From Pseudonocardia autotrophica (GTDB taxonomy: Bacteria > Actinomycetota > Actinomycetes > Mycobacteriales > Pseudonocardiaceae), in assembly GCF_000717175.1 (NCBI RefSeq), contig NZ_JNYD01000031.1, forward strand, positions 5,150 through 69,149: a DNA stretch of 64,000 nt, read 5' to 3'. Position numbers and translations under genes: made by a program. Below, in pieces: positions 1-8,584 of this stretch. Position 1 is the first letter of the stretch. The number at the start of each line of letters is the position of its first letter. The notes beneath the pieces were generated by a model. That model was not told where the DNA came from. It made no database searches and saw nothing but the letters and a program-made list of their open reading frames with translations.

Positions 1-2358
1 CTCGCTGGGCAGCAGGCCGGCGAGGTTCACGGCCACCGCGGCGCGCCCGGGCCAGGTCGCGGCCTCGTTGACCGCGGTCCGCAGCACCCACAGGTCGAGG
101 TCGCGCAGCATGCCGGCGCGCTCGGCGACCGGCAGGAAGTCGCCCGGCGGGATCATCCCGCGCTCCGGGTGCGGCCAGCGGACCAGCGCCTCCGCGGAGA
201 CCACCCAGCCGTCCGGCCCGACGACGGGCTGGTACTGCAGCGCCAGCCGGTCCTCGGTCAGCGCGGCGCGCAGCTCGCCCTCGATCTCGAGCTGCCGGTC
301 GGCCGACCCCACGACGGTCGGCGACGCGGTGGCGACCCCGCCCCGGTCCGTGCGCTTGGCCTCGTGCATCGCGAGCTCGGCGAACCGGAGCAGGTCGCCG
401 GCCTCGACGGGTCCGTCCGGCCGGGCGTCCGGCGTCGCGACGCCGACGGTGGCGGTGAGCTGCACCGGCCGCCCGTGCACGCTCAGCGTGCCGCCCATGA
501 GCTCGGCGACGGTGCGCGCCAGGGCCTCGGGCCCGCCGGTCAGGTCGTGGTCGGCGCAGATCACGACGAACTCGTCCCCGGCCAGCCGGGCCGGCGTGCA
601 GCCGACGGGCAGCTGCCGGCGCAGCCGGGTGGCCGTGGTGACCAGCAGCTCGTCGCCCGCCTCGTGGCCGAGGGAGGAGTTGACGCGGGCGAAGTCGTCG
701 AGGTCGCCGCAGACCACGGCGACCCGGTGCCCGTCCGGCCCGGCGAGCAGGTCGGCGACGAGGTCGAGCGCGGCCGCGCGGTTCGGCAGCCGGGTCAGGA
801 GATCGACGGCGGTGCCCGCCTCGCGCGACGGCGCCGCCGGGGCGATCTCGGTGGCCACGACCAGCCAGAACGGGTCCCCGTCGTCGGACGTCGAGGCGGT
901 GACCGCGAGCGCGACGGTCACCCGGGTCCCGTCGCCCCGCAGCAGGGTGACGGCCGAGAGCCGGTAGCCGTGCCCGCCACCGGTGGGGATGCGGCGCAGC
1001 CAGCCGGGCAGCATCGCCGGCGCGGCGTCGGGCTGCGGCTCGGCGTCGGCGGTCAGGTCGAGCGCGGTGCGGCCGCGCAGCTCCGCCAGCGGCCGGCCGA
1101 GCAGCGCGCAGAAGGCCTCGTTGGCGTCGGCGAGCCGGCCGGCGGCGTCGAACAGGCCCACGCCGTCGGGCACCGTGGAGAGCAGGTCGGCGAAGCGCCG
1201 CGCGGAGTGGCGGCCGCCCTCGGCGAGCCGCTGCGCGGTCACGTCGCGCACCATCCCGGCCAGCCGGACGGGCAGGCCGTCGGGACCACGCTCCACGCCG
1301 GCCCGGCAGCTGAGCACCCGGTCGCCCGGCAGCCGCAGCTCGACGTGGTGGTCGGTCGGCCCCGAGCCGGTGCGCAGCGCCCGGCAGAGCGCGGCCACCT
1401 GCTCGCCCTCGACCGGCCCGTGCGGACCGTCCGGGACCACGCCGACGTCCCGGTACAGCTCCTCGAGCGAGGCGCTCCGCCGGAAGGTGGCCGTGGCCAG
1501 CTCGAACGTCCAGGTGCCGACACGGGCCAGCCGCTCCAGCTCGGCGGTCCAGCGCCGGTCGCCGCGGTCCCGCTCGCCCAGCTCGACGAGGACGACGGTG
1601 TGCAGGTCGCCCGGCAGGTCCCAGCGGACCGCGCGCACCCGGACCGTGGTGCCGTCCGCGCGCCGCAGGCGGGCGTCGGCGTCGGGCCCGTCGAGCAGCC
1701 GGTCCAGCCGCACGCCCAGCGGGTCCGCCGGCCGGCCCGCGAGCTGCAGGAAGGCGTCGTTGACCCGGAGGATCCGGTCCGCGCCGTCGCACACCACGGC
1801 GGGCGCTGCCGGCAGCGGCACGACGTCGATCCTCTCGCCGAACAGGGCCGACGGCGGCAGGGCCGCGGTGCCGAAGGCGACGTCCCGCAGGGCGGGCGGC
1901 ACCGACGGCAAGCCGCCGGGGTCGGTCGTCCCCGGTTCGAGCGGGAGCGCGTGCGGGCCGCTGATCTGCTCAGGCGGGGCGACGAGCTGCACCGCGCCGG
2001 GATCGGTGCGCACCTCGGGCTCGCCCGGCTCCTCGCGCTCGGCCAGGGAGCGGCCGAGCGAGCCCGACGCCGGGCGGCGGGTCTGGCCCGGCACCTGGCC
2101 GCCGGACGGCGCGGAGATCGCCCGGGCGAGGCGGTCGGCGAAACGGGCCTGCTCGGGCCGCGGCGCGACGTTGTCCGCCCGCCGGCGGTCGAGCCGGCGC
2201 ACCGGGCCGGGCAGGTCGGTGCCGCCCGGTCCGGGGTGCCGCCCGTCCGACGGGTCGACGCCGTACCCGTCCTCGACCGGGTCCGGGTCGGCCCCGTCGG
2301 GGACGCCCGACCGGGCAGGCTCGTCCGCCGCCTCGCCGCGCCCTCCGAAGCCGCTCAC
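1..2358 (-). CDS. PAS-GGDEF-EAL cyclic-di-GMP protein, C-terminus cut by window edge
   Basis: This gene runs off the left edge; 786 codons are visible. A low-complexity N-terminus of about 180 residues is followed by three PAS-like segments (about 185-265, 270-370 and 375-500), a diguanylate cyclase domain with the signature LAGDEF near residue 590, and the start of an EAL phosphodiesterase domain (EALVRW near 719, then VNLAG). It should make and/or degrade cyclic di-GMP in response to a signal sensed by the PAS repeats. The signature is AGDEF rather than GGDEF, which many active cyclases tolerate, and no RxxD inhibitory site precedes it. The GTG start at 2358 was chosen because the frame stays open and upstream codons lack a better start. 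Whether the EAL domain is complete cannot be seen. Confidence 0.88.
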   Translation of the reverse strand, partial: MSGFGGRGEAADEPARSGVPDGADPDPVEDGYGVDPSDGRHPGPGGTDLPGPVRRLDRRRADNVAPRPEQARFADRLARAISAPSGGQVPGQTRRPASGSLGRSLAEREEPGEPEVRTDPGAVQLVAPPEQISGPHALPLEPGTTDPGGLPSVPPALRDVAFGTAALPPSALFGERIDVVPLPAAPAVVCDGADRILRVNDAFLQLAGRPADPLGVRLDRLLDGPDADARLRRADGTTVRVRAVRWDLPGDLHTVVLVELGERDRGDRRWTAELERLARVGTWTFELATATFRRSASLEELYRDVGVVPDGPHGPVEGEQVAALCRALRTGSGPTDHHVELRLPGDRVLSCRAGVERGPDGLPVRLAGMVRDVTAQRLAEGGRHSARRFADLLSTVPDGVGLFDAAGRLADANEAFCALLGRPLAELRGRTALDLTADAEPQPDAAPAMLPGWLRRIPTGGGHGYRLSAVTLLRGDGTRVTVALAVTASTSDDGDPFWLVVATEIAPAAPSREAGTAVDLLTRLPNRAAALDLVADLLAGPDGHRVAVVCGDLDDFARVNSSLGHEAGDELLVTTATRLRRQLPVGCTPARLAGDEFVVICADHDLTGGPEALARTVAELMGGTLSVHGRPVQLTATVGVATPDARPDGPVEAGDLLRFAELAMHEAKRTDRGGVATASPTVVGSADRQLEIEGELRAALTEDRLALQYQPVVGPDGWVVSAEALVRWPHPERGMIPPGDFLPVAERAGMLRDLDLWVLRTAVNEAATWPGRAAVAVNLAGLLPSE

Positions 2359-2550
2359 CCGCGCCCCCCACGTGCTCGCCGTGTGTTCCGGGGCCCGGGA
2401 GGCCCCGTCACGGAGCACAACGAGCGACTGCTCCACTCGATCCGGGGACACCGCTCGAACGGACTACTCCGACCCGAGTGAGTTACGGCACTTGCCTACA
2501 CTCTCCGTGATCAGGTCGACCGAGCGGAGGAAGAACGCCAGGTAGGACCC

Positions 2551-3765
2551 CTATCGGCGATCACCCTCCGTGACACCGGCGGCCGGGTCGCGGCGGGCGG
2601 CCTCGGCCACGGCGGCCGCCACCTCGGGCGCGACCCGCGGGTCGAACGGGCTGGGCACGATCCGGTCGGCCGCGAGGTCGTCGGCGGCCACCGAGAAGAT
2701 CGCGTTCGCGGCTGCCAGCTTCATGCCCTCGGTGATCCGGCGGGCGCCGGCGTCGAGCGCCCCGCGGAACACCCCGGGGAAGGCCAGCACGTTGTTGATC
2801 TGGTTCGGGAAGTCGCTGCGCCCGGTGGCGACGACCGCGGCGTACCGCGCGGCGATCTCCGGGTGGACCTCCGGGTCCGGGTTGGACAGCGCGAACACAA
2901 AGGAGTCCGGCGCCATCGTGGCCAGGACCTCCTCGGGCAGGGTGGCGCTGGAGAGCCCGACGAACACGTCGGCGCCGCGCAGCGCGTCGGCCAGGCCGCC
3001 GGTGACCCGGCGGGGGTTGGTCTCGGCCGCGAGCGTGCCCTTCTCCCCGCCGCGGGCGGTGTCGATGATCCCCCGGGAGTCGAGGACGACCACGTCGGAC
3101 GCCCCGCCGGCCAGCAGGATGCGTGCGCACGCCACGCCCGCGGCGCCCGCGCCGGAGATCACGACCTTGAGGCTGCGCAGGTCCCGCGCGGTGGCGGCGC
3201 AGGCGCCCTGCAGCGCGGCGAGCAGCACGATCGCGGTGCCGTGCTGGTCGTCGTGCATGACCGGGCAGTCCAGGGCCTCGACGAGCTTGCGCTCCAGTTC
3301 GAAGCAGCGCGGCGCCGAGACGTCCTCGAGGTTGACCGCGCCGAAGCTCGGCCGCAGCCGGACGAGGGTCTCGACGATCTCGTCGACGTCCGTGGTGTCC
3401 AGGACCAGCGGGATCGAGTCGAGCTCGCCGAAGGTCTTGAACAGCGCGGACTTGCCCTCCATCACCGGCAGCGACGCGCGCGGGCCGATGTCGCCGAGGC
3501 CGAGGACGGCGGTGCCGTCGCTGACCACCGCGACCAGCCGGTCGGTCCAGGTGTAGCGACGGGCCAGCGCGGGCTCGGCAGCGATCGCGCGGCTCACCTC
3601 GGCCACACCCGGGGTGTAGGCGATGGCCAGGTCGCGGGCGTCGCGCAGCGGCGCGGACAGCCCGGTGGCCAGCTTGCCGCCCTCGTGCGAGGCGAAGATC
3701 TCCTCGCGGGTCGGGGCGGACGTGGACAGGTCCGAGGACAGGGTGCGCTCCGGGGAAACGGTCAT
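2551..3765 (-). CDS. NAD(P)-dependent malic enzyme
   Basis: Oxidatively decarboxylates malate to pyruvate in the cytoplasm, linking the TCA cycle to pyruvate. The 404-residue length fits the short bacterial malic enzymes. Visible motifs are YTPGVAEV with the likely catalytic Tyr50, SDGTAVLGLGDIGP at 82-95, the lysine region MEGKSALFK around 102-110, the metal-binding LEDVSAP at 146-152, HDDQHGTA at 171-178, and a Rossmann nucleotide-binding loop (ISGAGAAG) near 203-210. The ATG start is followed by a short polar leader. It stands alone between the cyclic-di-GMP gene and sodX, all on the minus strand, with about 170 bases upstream for its promoter. NAD versus NADP preference cannot be decided by eye. 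Confidence 0.93.
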   Translation of the reverse strand: MTVSPERTLSSDLSTSAPTREEIFASHEGGKLATGLSAPLRDARDLAIAYTPGVAEVSRAIAAEPALARRYTWTDRLVAVVSDGTAVLGLGDIGPRASLPVMEGKSALFKTFGELDSIPLVLDTTDVDEIVETLVRLRPSFGAVNLEDVSAPRCFELERKLVEALDCPVMHDDQHGTAIVLLAALQGACAATARDLRSLKVVISGAGAAGVACARILLAGGASDVVVLDSRGIIDTARGGEKGTLAAETNPRRVTGGLADALRGADVFVGLSSATLPEEVLATMAPDSFVFALSNPDPEVHPEIAARYAAVVATGRSDFPNQINNVLAFPGVFRGALDAGARRITEGMKLAAANAIFSVAADDLAADRIVPSPFDPRVAPEVAAAVAEAARRDPAAGVTEGDRR

Positions 3766-3936
3766 GGCAGGACTCCGGTACGGGTGCGGTGGACGCTCGC
3801 GCGCGTCCCTACTCGCCGTGCACCGGGGGCAGGGTCTCGCCGGATCGGTGCCGGACGGCCCCCTCGCCGCGGCCCCGCGGGATGCGGCGGGGTGATGCGA
3901 GGGATCGGCTGTCGGGTACTGGCTGACGACCGTACC

Positions 3937-4272
3937 TCAGAGGCGCCGGGGCCGGGGCCACAACCGCCGCGTGACGACGGCCACGACCTCGGCCGGGCCG
4001 AGCGTGCGGGAGTCGGTGGAACCGAACGGGTTGTCGCCCTCCACCCACCACAGCGCGCCCTCGGGCCGCACCGCGCGCTTCACCGACAGCTGGTCGGGCC
4101 GCGCCGGCCAGCGCACCAGGACCACGTCACCCGGCCGGGCGGACCGGCCGAACCGGGCCAGCACGACGTCGTCGTCGGACAGGGCGGTGGACATGGAGGG
4201 ACCGCGGACCGTCACCGCGCGCCACCCGCGGTGATGCCCTGTGACCCGTGTCCGGAACACCCGTCCCACCAC
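3937..4272 (-). CDS. sodX: Nickel superoxide dismutase maturation protease (S26 family)
   Basis: A short (111 aa) S26/LexA-fold serine peptidase. Ser26 in RGPSM is the predicted nucleophile and Lys65 in SVKRA the general base; the downstream segment DNPFGSTDSRTLGP matches the conserved signal-peptidase box. There is no membrane anchor, as expected of a cytoplasmic processing enzyme. It is divergent from sodN with 76 bases between the starts. In known Ni-SOD systems the partner protease removes the SodN leader so that the histidine of the nickel hook becomes the N-terminus, and the context fits that exactly. The start is GTG; the first 18 residues are variable, so a slightly later start is possible. 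Confidence 0.9.
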   Translation of the reverse strand: MVGRVFRTRVTGHHRGWRAVTVRGPSMSTALSDDDVVLARFGRSARPGDVVLVRWPARPDQLSVKRAVRPEGALWWVEGDNPFGSTDSRTLGPAEVVAVVTRRLWPRPRRL

Positions 4273-4306
4273 ACCTTCCGGCCTGCTGGCCCCCCGCCCC
4301 CGGGAG

Positions 4307-4312
4307 TAGGGT
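4307..4312 (+). promoter_or_regulatory. Probable -10 element of the sodN promoter
   Basis: TAGGGT fits the actinobacterial TANNNT -10 motif. It would place transcription start near 4319, giving a leader of about 30 bases that ends in the strong ribosome-binding site GGGAGGA just before the sodN ATG. No convincing -35 is visible and no nickel-regulator site was identified. Confidence 0.5.
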
Positions 4313-4348
4313 CGGGCACGCCAGAACGATCACCACCAGGGAGGACCC

Positions 4349-4762
4349 ATGCGGCTGTCCCGCATTCTCCGCCCGCGGCTGGAGGCCACCGCGCACTGCG
4401 ACCTCCCCTGCGGCGTGTACGACCCTGCCCAGGCGCGCATCGAGGCCGAGTCGGTCAAGGCCATCCAGGAGAAGTACCAGGGCAACGACGACCCGGTCTT
4501 CCGCGAGCGGGCCATCGAGATCAAGGAGCAGCGCTCCGACCTCGTGAAGCACCACCTCTGGGTGCTGTGGACGGACTACTTCAAGCCGCCGCACTTCGAG
4601 AAGTACCCGGAGCTGCACGAGCTGTTCAACAAGGCCACCAAGAAGGCCGGTGGCGGCCCCGGCGGCACCAAGTCCTCGGTCGACCCCAAGGACGGCCAGG
4701 AGCTGCTGGACTACATCGCCCAGATCGACAAGATCTTCTGGGAGACCAAGCAGGCTGCCTGA
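4349..4762 (+). CDS. sodN: Nickel-containing superoxide dismutase
   Basis: Converts superoxide to oxygen and hydrogen peroxide. The nickel hook HCDLPCGVYDP is at residues 16-26; after removal of a 15-residue leader, His16 becomes residue 1 and Cys17/Cys21 become the Cys2/Cys6 nickel ligands of the family. The remainder is the four-helix-bundle body. The leader MRLSRILRPRLEATA lacks a hydrophobic core, so it is a maturation propeptide and not a secretion signal. The 137-aa length is normal. The ATG is preceded by GGGAGGA. The divergent maturation protease gene lies immediately upstream, and a hairpin terminator follows. Confidence 0.97.
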   Translation: MRLSRILRPRLEATAHCDLPCGVYDPAQARIEAESVKAIQEKYQGNDDPVFRERAIEIKEQRSDLVKHHLWVLWTDYFKPPHFEKYPELHELFNKATKKAGGGPGGTKSSVDPKDGQELLDYIAQIDKIFWETKQAA

Positions 4763-4776
4763 GCCTCGCGCTGGAA

Positions 4777-4816
4777 GCGGCGCTGGCCGGCGAGGATTCC
4801 TCGCGGTCAGCGTCGC
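4777..4816 (+). terminator. Hairpin terminator after sodN
   Basis: Two arms of about 19 bases, GCGGCGCTGGCC... and ...CGGTCAGCGTCGC, pair with three imperfections around a short loop. It starts 14 bases after the sodN stop codon. There is no U-tract, as is usual in high-GC actinomycetes. Confidence 0.55.
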
Positions 4817-4871
4817 TTCTCGTGTCGGGCGAGTCCCCACGGCCCCGGGCCCGGCTCCGTAGGCTGCGCCC

Positions 4872-5543
4872 GTGATCGAGTCGGCGTACCTCAGCGACAC
4901 CCGCAGCGGCTACGACGCGATCGCACGGTCCTACGAGGAGACGTTCCGCTCCGAGCTCGCCGACAGCCCGCTCGACCGCGCCGTGCTCGCCGGCTTCGCC
5001 GGGCTCGTGACCGATCGGCACCCGGACGGCCGGCTGATCGAGGTCGGCAGCGGGCCCGGCCACGTGACCGCACACCTGCGCGAGCTGGGGCTGGCGATCC
5101 GCGGGATCGATCTCTCCGCCGCGATGGTCGACCTCGCCCGCCGCGCGTATCCGGACGTCACGTTCGACGTGGGCGACATGGGCGCGCTCGACGCGTCCGA
5201 CGCGAGTCTGGCGGGCCTCGTCGCCTGGTACTCGATCATCCATGTGCCCCCGGCACACCTGCCCGCGGTGTTCGCCGAGTTCCACCGGGTGCTGGAGGAC
5301 GGAGGCCACCTGCTGGTGGCCTTCCAGGTCGGGGACGACGTCCTGCACTTCGACGAGGCCTTCGGGCACCGGGTCTCGCTGGACTTCCACCGGCTCCGGC
5401 CCGACGCGGTCGCCGTCCTCCTCGACGAGGCCGGGTTCGACGTCGTCGCGACGCTCGTCCGGGCGCCCGCTCCCGCGAGCGCCGCCACGAAGATCCCGCA
5501 GGCGTCCCTCATCGCCTGCAAGCGCCCGGCCGCCGCCGGCTGA
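4872..5543 (+). CDS. Class I SAM-dependent methyltransferase
   Basis: A 223-residue protein with the Rossmann-type SAM-binding motif I, EVGSGPGHVT, at residues 57-66, followed by the acidic residue of motif II (GIDLSAAMVDLAR) and a post-motif GDMGAL. The C-terminal part (HVPPAHLPAVFAEFHRVLEDGGHLLVAF) is typical of small-molecule methyltransferases of the UbiE/Coq5-like group. The substrate is unknown. The GTG start lies 7 bases downstream of a TAGGCT box (4860-4865) with no Shine-Dalgarno sequence, so the mRNA is probably leaderless. It follows sodN but is separated from it by a terminator-like hairpin. Confidence 0.85.
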   Translation: MIESAYLSDTRSGYDAIARSYEETFRSELADSPLDRAVLAGFAGLVTDRHPDGRLIEVGSGPGHVTAHLRELGLAIRGIDLSAAMVDLARRAYPDVTFDVGDMGALDASDASLAGLVAWYSIIHVPPAHLPAVFAEFHRVLEDGGHLLVAFQVGDDVLHFDEAFGHRVSLDFHRLRPDAVAVLLDEAGFDVVATLVRAPAPASAATKIPQASLIACKRPAAAG

Positions 5544-5719
5544 GCCGGACCTCGCCGAGCTGTCGCGGGCGTTCCAGGCCCTGGCGCAGCGGTTCTACGC
5601 GCGGGACGTGCGGGGTGGGCAGGGTCGACGGGTCGGGACCCGGTGGAGGACGTGGCCTTGCCGGAGCGCCTACCGTGGGTCGCCGGGGTTCGACGGCGCC
5701 GTCGGCCGAGGGGACGCGG

Positions 5720-6766
5720 ATGGAACGCGACGAGGAGTTCTGGACCACGAGCGGTGAGGCCGACGCGGTCACGGACGAGTGGCGCGACATGCTCTCGGCC
5801 ACGCACCTGCCGTGGGCGGTCTCGGTCCCGGTGGACGCGGATCCGCCCGGGTTCACCGCGTCGGCGCGGCGCTGGTGGATCGACGACCTCGCGCTGGTCG
5901 ACTGCGAGTGCGGCCCGTGCTCCGGCACCCGGACCCGCCGCGAGCTGGCCCGGACCGACGGGGAGTTCGTCGTCGTCCTGATCACCCTGGCCGGGCAGGA
6001 GACGGTCGCCCAGAACGACGCCGAGGCCTGCCTGCAGCCCGGTGACGCGGTCGCCTGGGACAGCACCCGGCCGGCTCGGTTCGCCGTGTGGGAGCCGCTG
6101 GCCAAGCGCAGCCTGCTGATCCCGCGCGCGGCGCTGGAGGAGGTGTCCGGCCGGGCGCCGATGTCGGGCGGGGTGCGGCTCGACGGCGGCAAGCCGGCCA
6201 CCCGGCTGCTCACGTCGTACCTGGACACGTTGCGTACGTCGTTGCCCGAGCTCGACCAGGGCGCGATCAGCGCCGCCCGCAACGCCACCCTGGAGCTGTT
6301 CATCGGGGCGCTGCGCTCCGGCAACGACGTCCCGGCGACCTCGATGGCCCAGCCGGCGCTGCGCGCGCAGATGGACCGCTACATCGAGCGGCACCTGCTC
6401 GACGCGGTGACCGCGCAGGACCTCGCCGCCGCGCACGGGGTGTCCGTGCGGACGGTCAACCGGATCTTCAACGCCACCGGGCAGACCGTGGGCGAGGTCA
6501 TCCGCGTGCGCCGGCTGGCCCGGGCCCGCGAGGAGCTCACGGAGTCCGACCGCCCGATCTCCGCCATCGCGCACCGTTGGGGCTTCTCGGACACCAGCCA
6601 CTTCAGCCGGTCGTTCAAGGCCCGGTACGGGGCCTCGCCGAGCGACTACCGCACCGCGGCGCACCTCGACCGTGCCGGTGGCGCGCCCGTGCAACGACCT
6701 GTCGCAGCAGTTCATCGCGCCGGCGCGGGCCGTCGGGAGACTGGGATCACAGCGGCCCAGGGCTGA
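5720..6766 (+). CDS. AraC-family transcriptional regulator
   Basis: A 348-residue activator-type regulator. Residues about 1-200 resemble the AraC-binding (cupin-like) sensor domain. The C-terminus has two helix-turn-helix motifs: QDLAAAHGVSVRTVNRIF, then the diagnostic second unit ISAIAHRWGFSDTSHFSRSF followed by YGASPSDYR. An unusual CECGPC cluster sits at residues 62-67. The ATG at 5720 was chosen over an upstream GTG because it begins the conserved region; no strong ribosome-binding site is seen. The alpha/beta hydrolase and two SDR genes that follow in the same direction are the obvious candidates for control. Confidence 0.9.
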   Translation: MERDEEFWTTSGEADAVTDEWRDMLSATHLPWAVSVPVDADPPGFTASARRWWIDDLALVDCECGPCSGTRTRRELARTDGEFVVVLITLAGQETVAQNDAEACLQPGDAVAWDSTRPARFAVWEPLAKRSLLIPRAALEEVSGRAPMSGGVRLDGGKPATRLLTSYLDTLRTSLPELDQGAISAARNATLELFIGALRSGNDVPATSMAQPALRAQMDRYIERHLLDAVTAQDLAAAHGVSVRTVNRIFNATGQTVGEVIRVRRLARAREELTESDRPISAIAHRWGFSDTSHFSRSFKARYGASPSDYRTAAHLDRAGGAPVQRPVAAVHRAGAGRRETGITAAQG

Positions 6767-6824
6767 GCCGGCGCCCCACGCGAGCGCCTCCGGGGCCGGT
6801 TCCACCCGACCCGGAGGAGTCCCG

Positions 6825-7724
6825 ATGGCTCGACGTGACGTGGAGTTCGACGCCGAGGGCGTGACGCTGCGCGGCTGGTTCTACCCCGCGGAGGGGGCCG
6901 CCGGCCCCGCCCCGACGATCGTCCTCTCGCACGGCTTCTCGGCCGTGAAGGAGATGTACCTCGACCGGTACGCCGAGCTGTTCTCCGCGAACGGCCTCAA
7001 CGCGCTGGTCTACGACAACCGCAACTTCGGCGACAGCGACGGCACCCCGCGCCAGGAGATCGACCCGTGGGCGCAGGTCCGCGACTACCGGCACGCCATC
7101 ACCTACGCGACGACGCTGCCCGAGACCGACGCCGCCCGCATCGGCATCTGGGGGTCGAGCTACTCCGGCGGGAACGTCCTCGTGGTCGCCGCGATCGACC
7201 GCCGGGTCAAGGCCGTGGTCAGCCAGGTCCCGCTGGTCAGCGGCTACGACAACGTGCGCGCCCTGGTCCGCGCCGACTTCCTCGACGGGTTCCGCCAGCA
7301 GTTCGACCAGGACCGGCTCGCCCGCTTCCGCGGCGACCCGCCGGCCATGGTGCCGGTCGTGGCCGAGGACCCGCTGGCGCCGTCCGCGCTGCCGACCCCC
7401 GACTCCTGGCAGTGGTTCACCGAGACCGGCAAGACCCGGGCCCCGAACTGGTCGAACGAGGTCACGCTGCGCAGCGTGGAGATGTTCACCGAGTACAACC
7501 CGGTCGACTACATCTGGCAGATCAGCCCCACGCCGCTGCTGCTGCTCCCGGCGCAGAACGACGTCCTCACCCCCACCCACCTGGCGATCGCCGCGTACGA
7601 GAAGGCCCGCGAGCCCAAGCGCCTCGAGATCCTGCCGGGCGGCCACTTCGACGCCTACGTCGAGGGCTTCGAGGCCTCCAGCAACCCCGCCCTGGCCTGG
7701 TTCGTGCAGCACCTCGCGCCCTGA
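6825..7724 (+). CDS. Alpha/beta hydrolase
   Basis: A 299-residue cytoplasmic alpha/beta-hydrolase. The oxyanion region is VLSHGF (about 33-38). The nucleophile elbow is GSSYSGG with Ser112 (the G-x-S-Y-x-G form seen in dienelactone-hydrolase/CocE-like enzymes). An aspartate follows in PAQNDVLTP near 247 and the histidine lies in GGHFD near 270. The start is the ATG preceded by GGAGGAG at 6812-6818; longer in-frame starts overlap the AraC gene. It is followed after 38 bases by two SDR genes, suggesting an operon in which an ester or lactone is opened and the alcohol oxidised. The substrate is unknown. Confidence 0.87.
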   Translation: MARRDVEFDAEGVTLRGWFYPAEGAAGPAPTIVLSHGFSAVKEMYLDRYAELFSANGLNALVYDNRNFGDSDGTPRQEIDPWAQVRDYRHAITYATTLPETDAARIGIWGSSYSGGNVLVVAAIDRRVKAVVSQVPLVSGYDNVRALVRADFLDGFRQQFDQDRLARFRGDPPAMVPVVAEDPLAPSALPTPDSWQWFTETGKTRAPNWSNEVTLRSVEMFTEYNPVDYIWQISPTPLLLLPAQNDVLTPTHLAIAAYEKAREPKRLEILPGGHFDAYVEGFEASSNPALAWFVQHLAP

Positions 7725-7762
7725 TCGATCATCCGACCACGCCACGGAAGGACCTCCCGGAC

Positions 7763-8560
7763 ATGGGCAAACTGCAGGACAAGGTCGCCGTCGTCACCGG
7801 CTCCAGCTCCGGCAACGGGCGGGCGATCGCGCTCGCGCTGGCGGCGGAGGGCGCGTCGGTCGTCTGTTCCGACATCCGTCGCGAGGCCCGCGAGGGCGGC
7901 TACGAGGGCGACATCCACACCCCGACCGACGACGTCATCCGCGCCCGCGGCGGCAAGGCCGAGTACGTCGAGGCCGACGCGGCGGCCTACGCCGCCGTCG
8001 AGAACCTGGTGAACGCCGCGGTCAGCAGCTTCGGCCGGCTCGACGTCATGGTGAACAACGCCGGCATCTTCACCGGCCTGCACACCATCGTCGACGAGAC
8101 CGAGGACGAGTACGACCGCACGATGGCGGTCAACGGCAAGAGCGTGTGGCTGGGCTGCAAGTTCGCCATCCGCCAGATGCTCACCCAGGAGCCGGTCGAC
8201 GGCTCCCGCGGCCGCGTCGTGAACATCGCCTCGATCGGCGGTCTCGTCGGGCTCGCGGCCGAGCCGGCCTACTGCGCCGCCAAGGGCGCGGTGGTCAACC
8301 TGACCCGCCAGCTCGCCGTGGACTTCGCGCCGGAGCGGATCAACGTGAACGCGATCTGTCCCGGCTTCCTGGCCACCGCGATGGTCCGCCCGTTCCTGGA
8401 CGACCCGGAGCTGAACGAGGTCCTCCACTCGAAGTCGCCCTGGCCCGAGCTGGGCACCGCCGAGGACGTCGCCAAGGCCGCGGTCTTCCTGTCCTGCGAC
8501 GACTCCCGCTGGGCCACGGGATCGATGGTCACCATCGACGGCGGCTACACGGCGCCCTGA
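7763..8560 (+). CDS. Short-chain dehydrogenase/reductase
   Basis: A classical 265-aa SDR. It has the nucleotide-binding glycine motif TGSSSGNG at 12-19, NNAG in the middle, a serine in NIASIGG, and the catalytic pair Tyr170/Lys174 in YCAAK. The C-terminal GSMVTIDGGYTAP is the usual substrate-lid ending. The first beta strand ends in Asp (SDIRRE), which favours NAD(H). It is the middle gene of the hydrolase-SDR-SDR set, with GGAAGGA upstream of the ATG. The two SDRs share length and a TPTDDVI/LTTVEAV segment after the first strand, so they are probably duplicates with different substrates. Confidence 0.9.
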   Translation: MGKLQDKVAVVTGSSSGNGRAIALALAAEGASVVCSDIRREAREGGYEGDIHTPTDDVIRARGGKAEYVEADAAAYAAVENLVNAAVSSFGRLDVMVNNAGIFTGLHTIVDETEDEYDRTMAVNGKSVWLGCKFAIRQMLTQEPVDGSRGRVVNIASIGGLVGLAAEPAYCAAKGAVVNLTRQLAVDFAPERINVNAICPGFLATAMVRPFLDDPELNEVLHSKSPWPELGTAEDVAKAAVFLSCDDSRWATGSMVTIDGGYTAP

Positions 8561-8584
8561 TCCGTTCGGAGAGGAAGGCACGAC

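Noticed and set aside
169..2481. Long plus-strand open frame (770 codons) across the cyclic-di-GMP gene
   Set aside because: It is the opposite strand of a clear PAS-GGDEF-EAL gene; the translation is a low-complexity Gly/Arg/Pro mixture with no domain, typical of shadow frames in GC-rich DNA.
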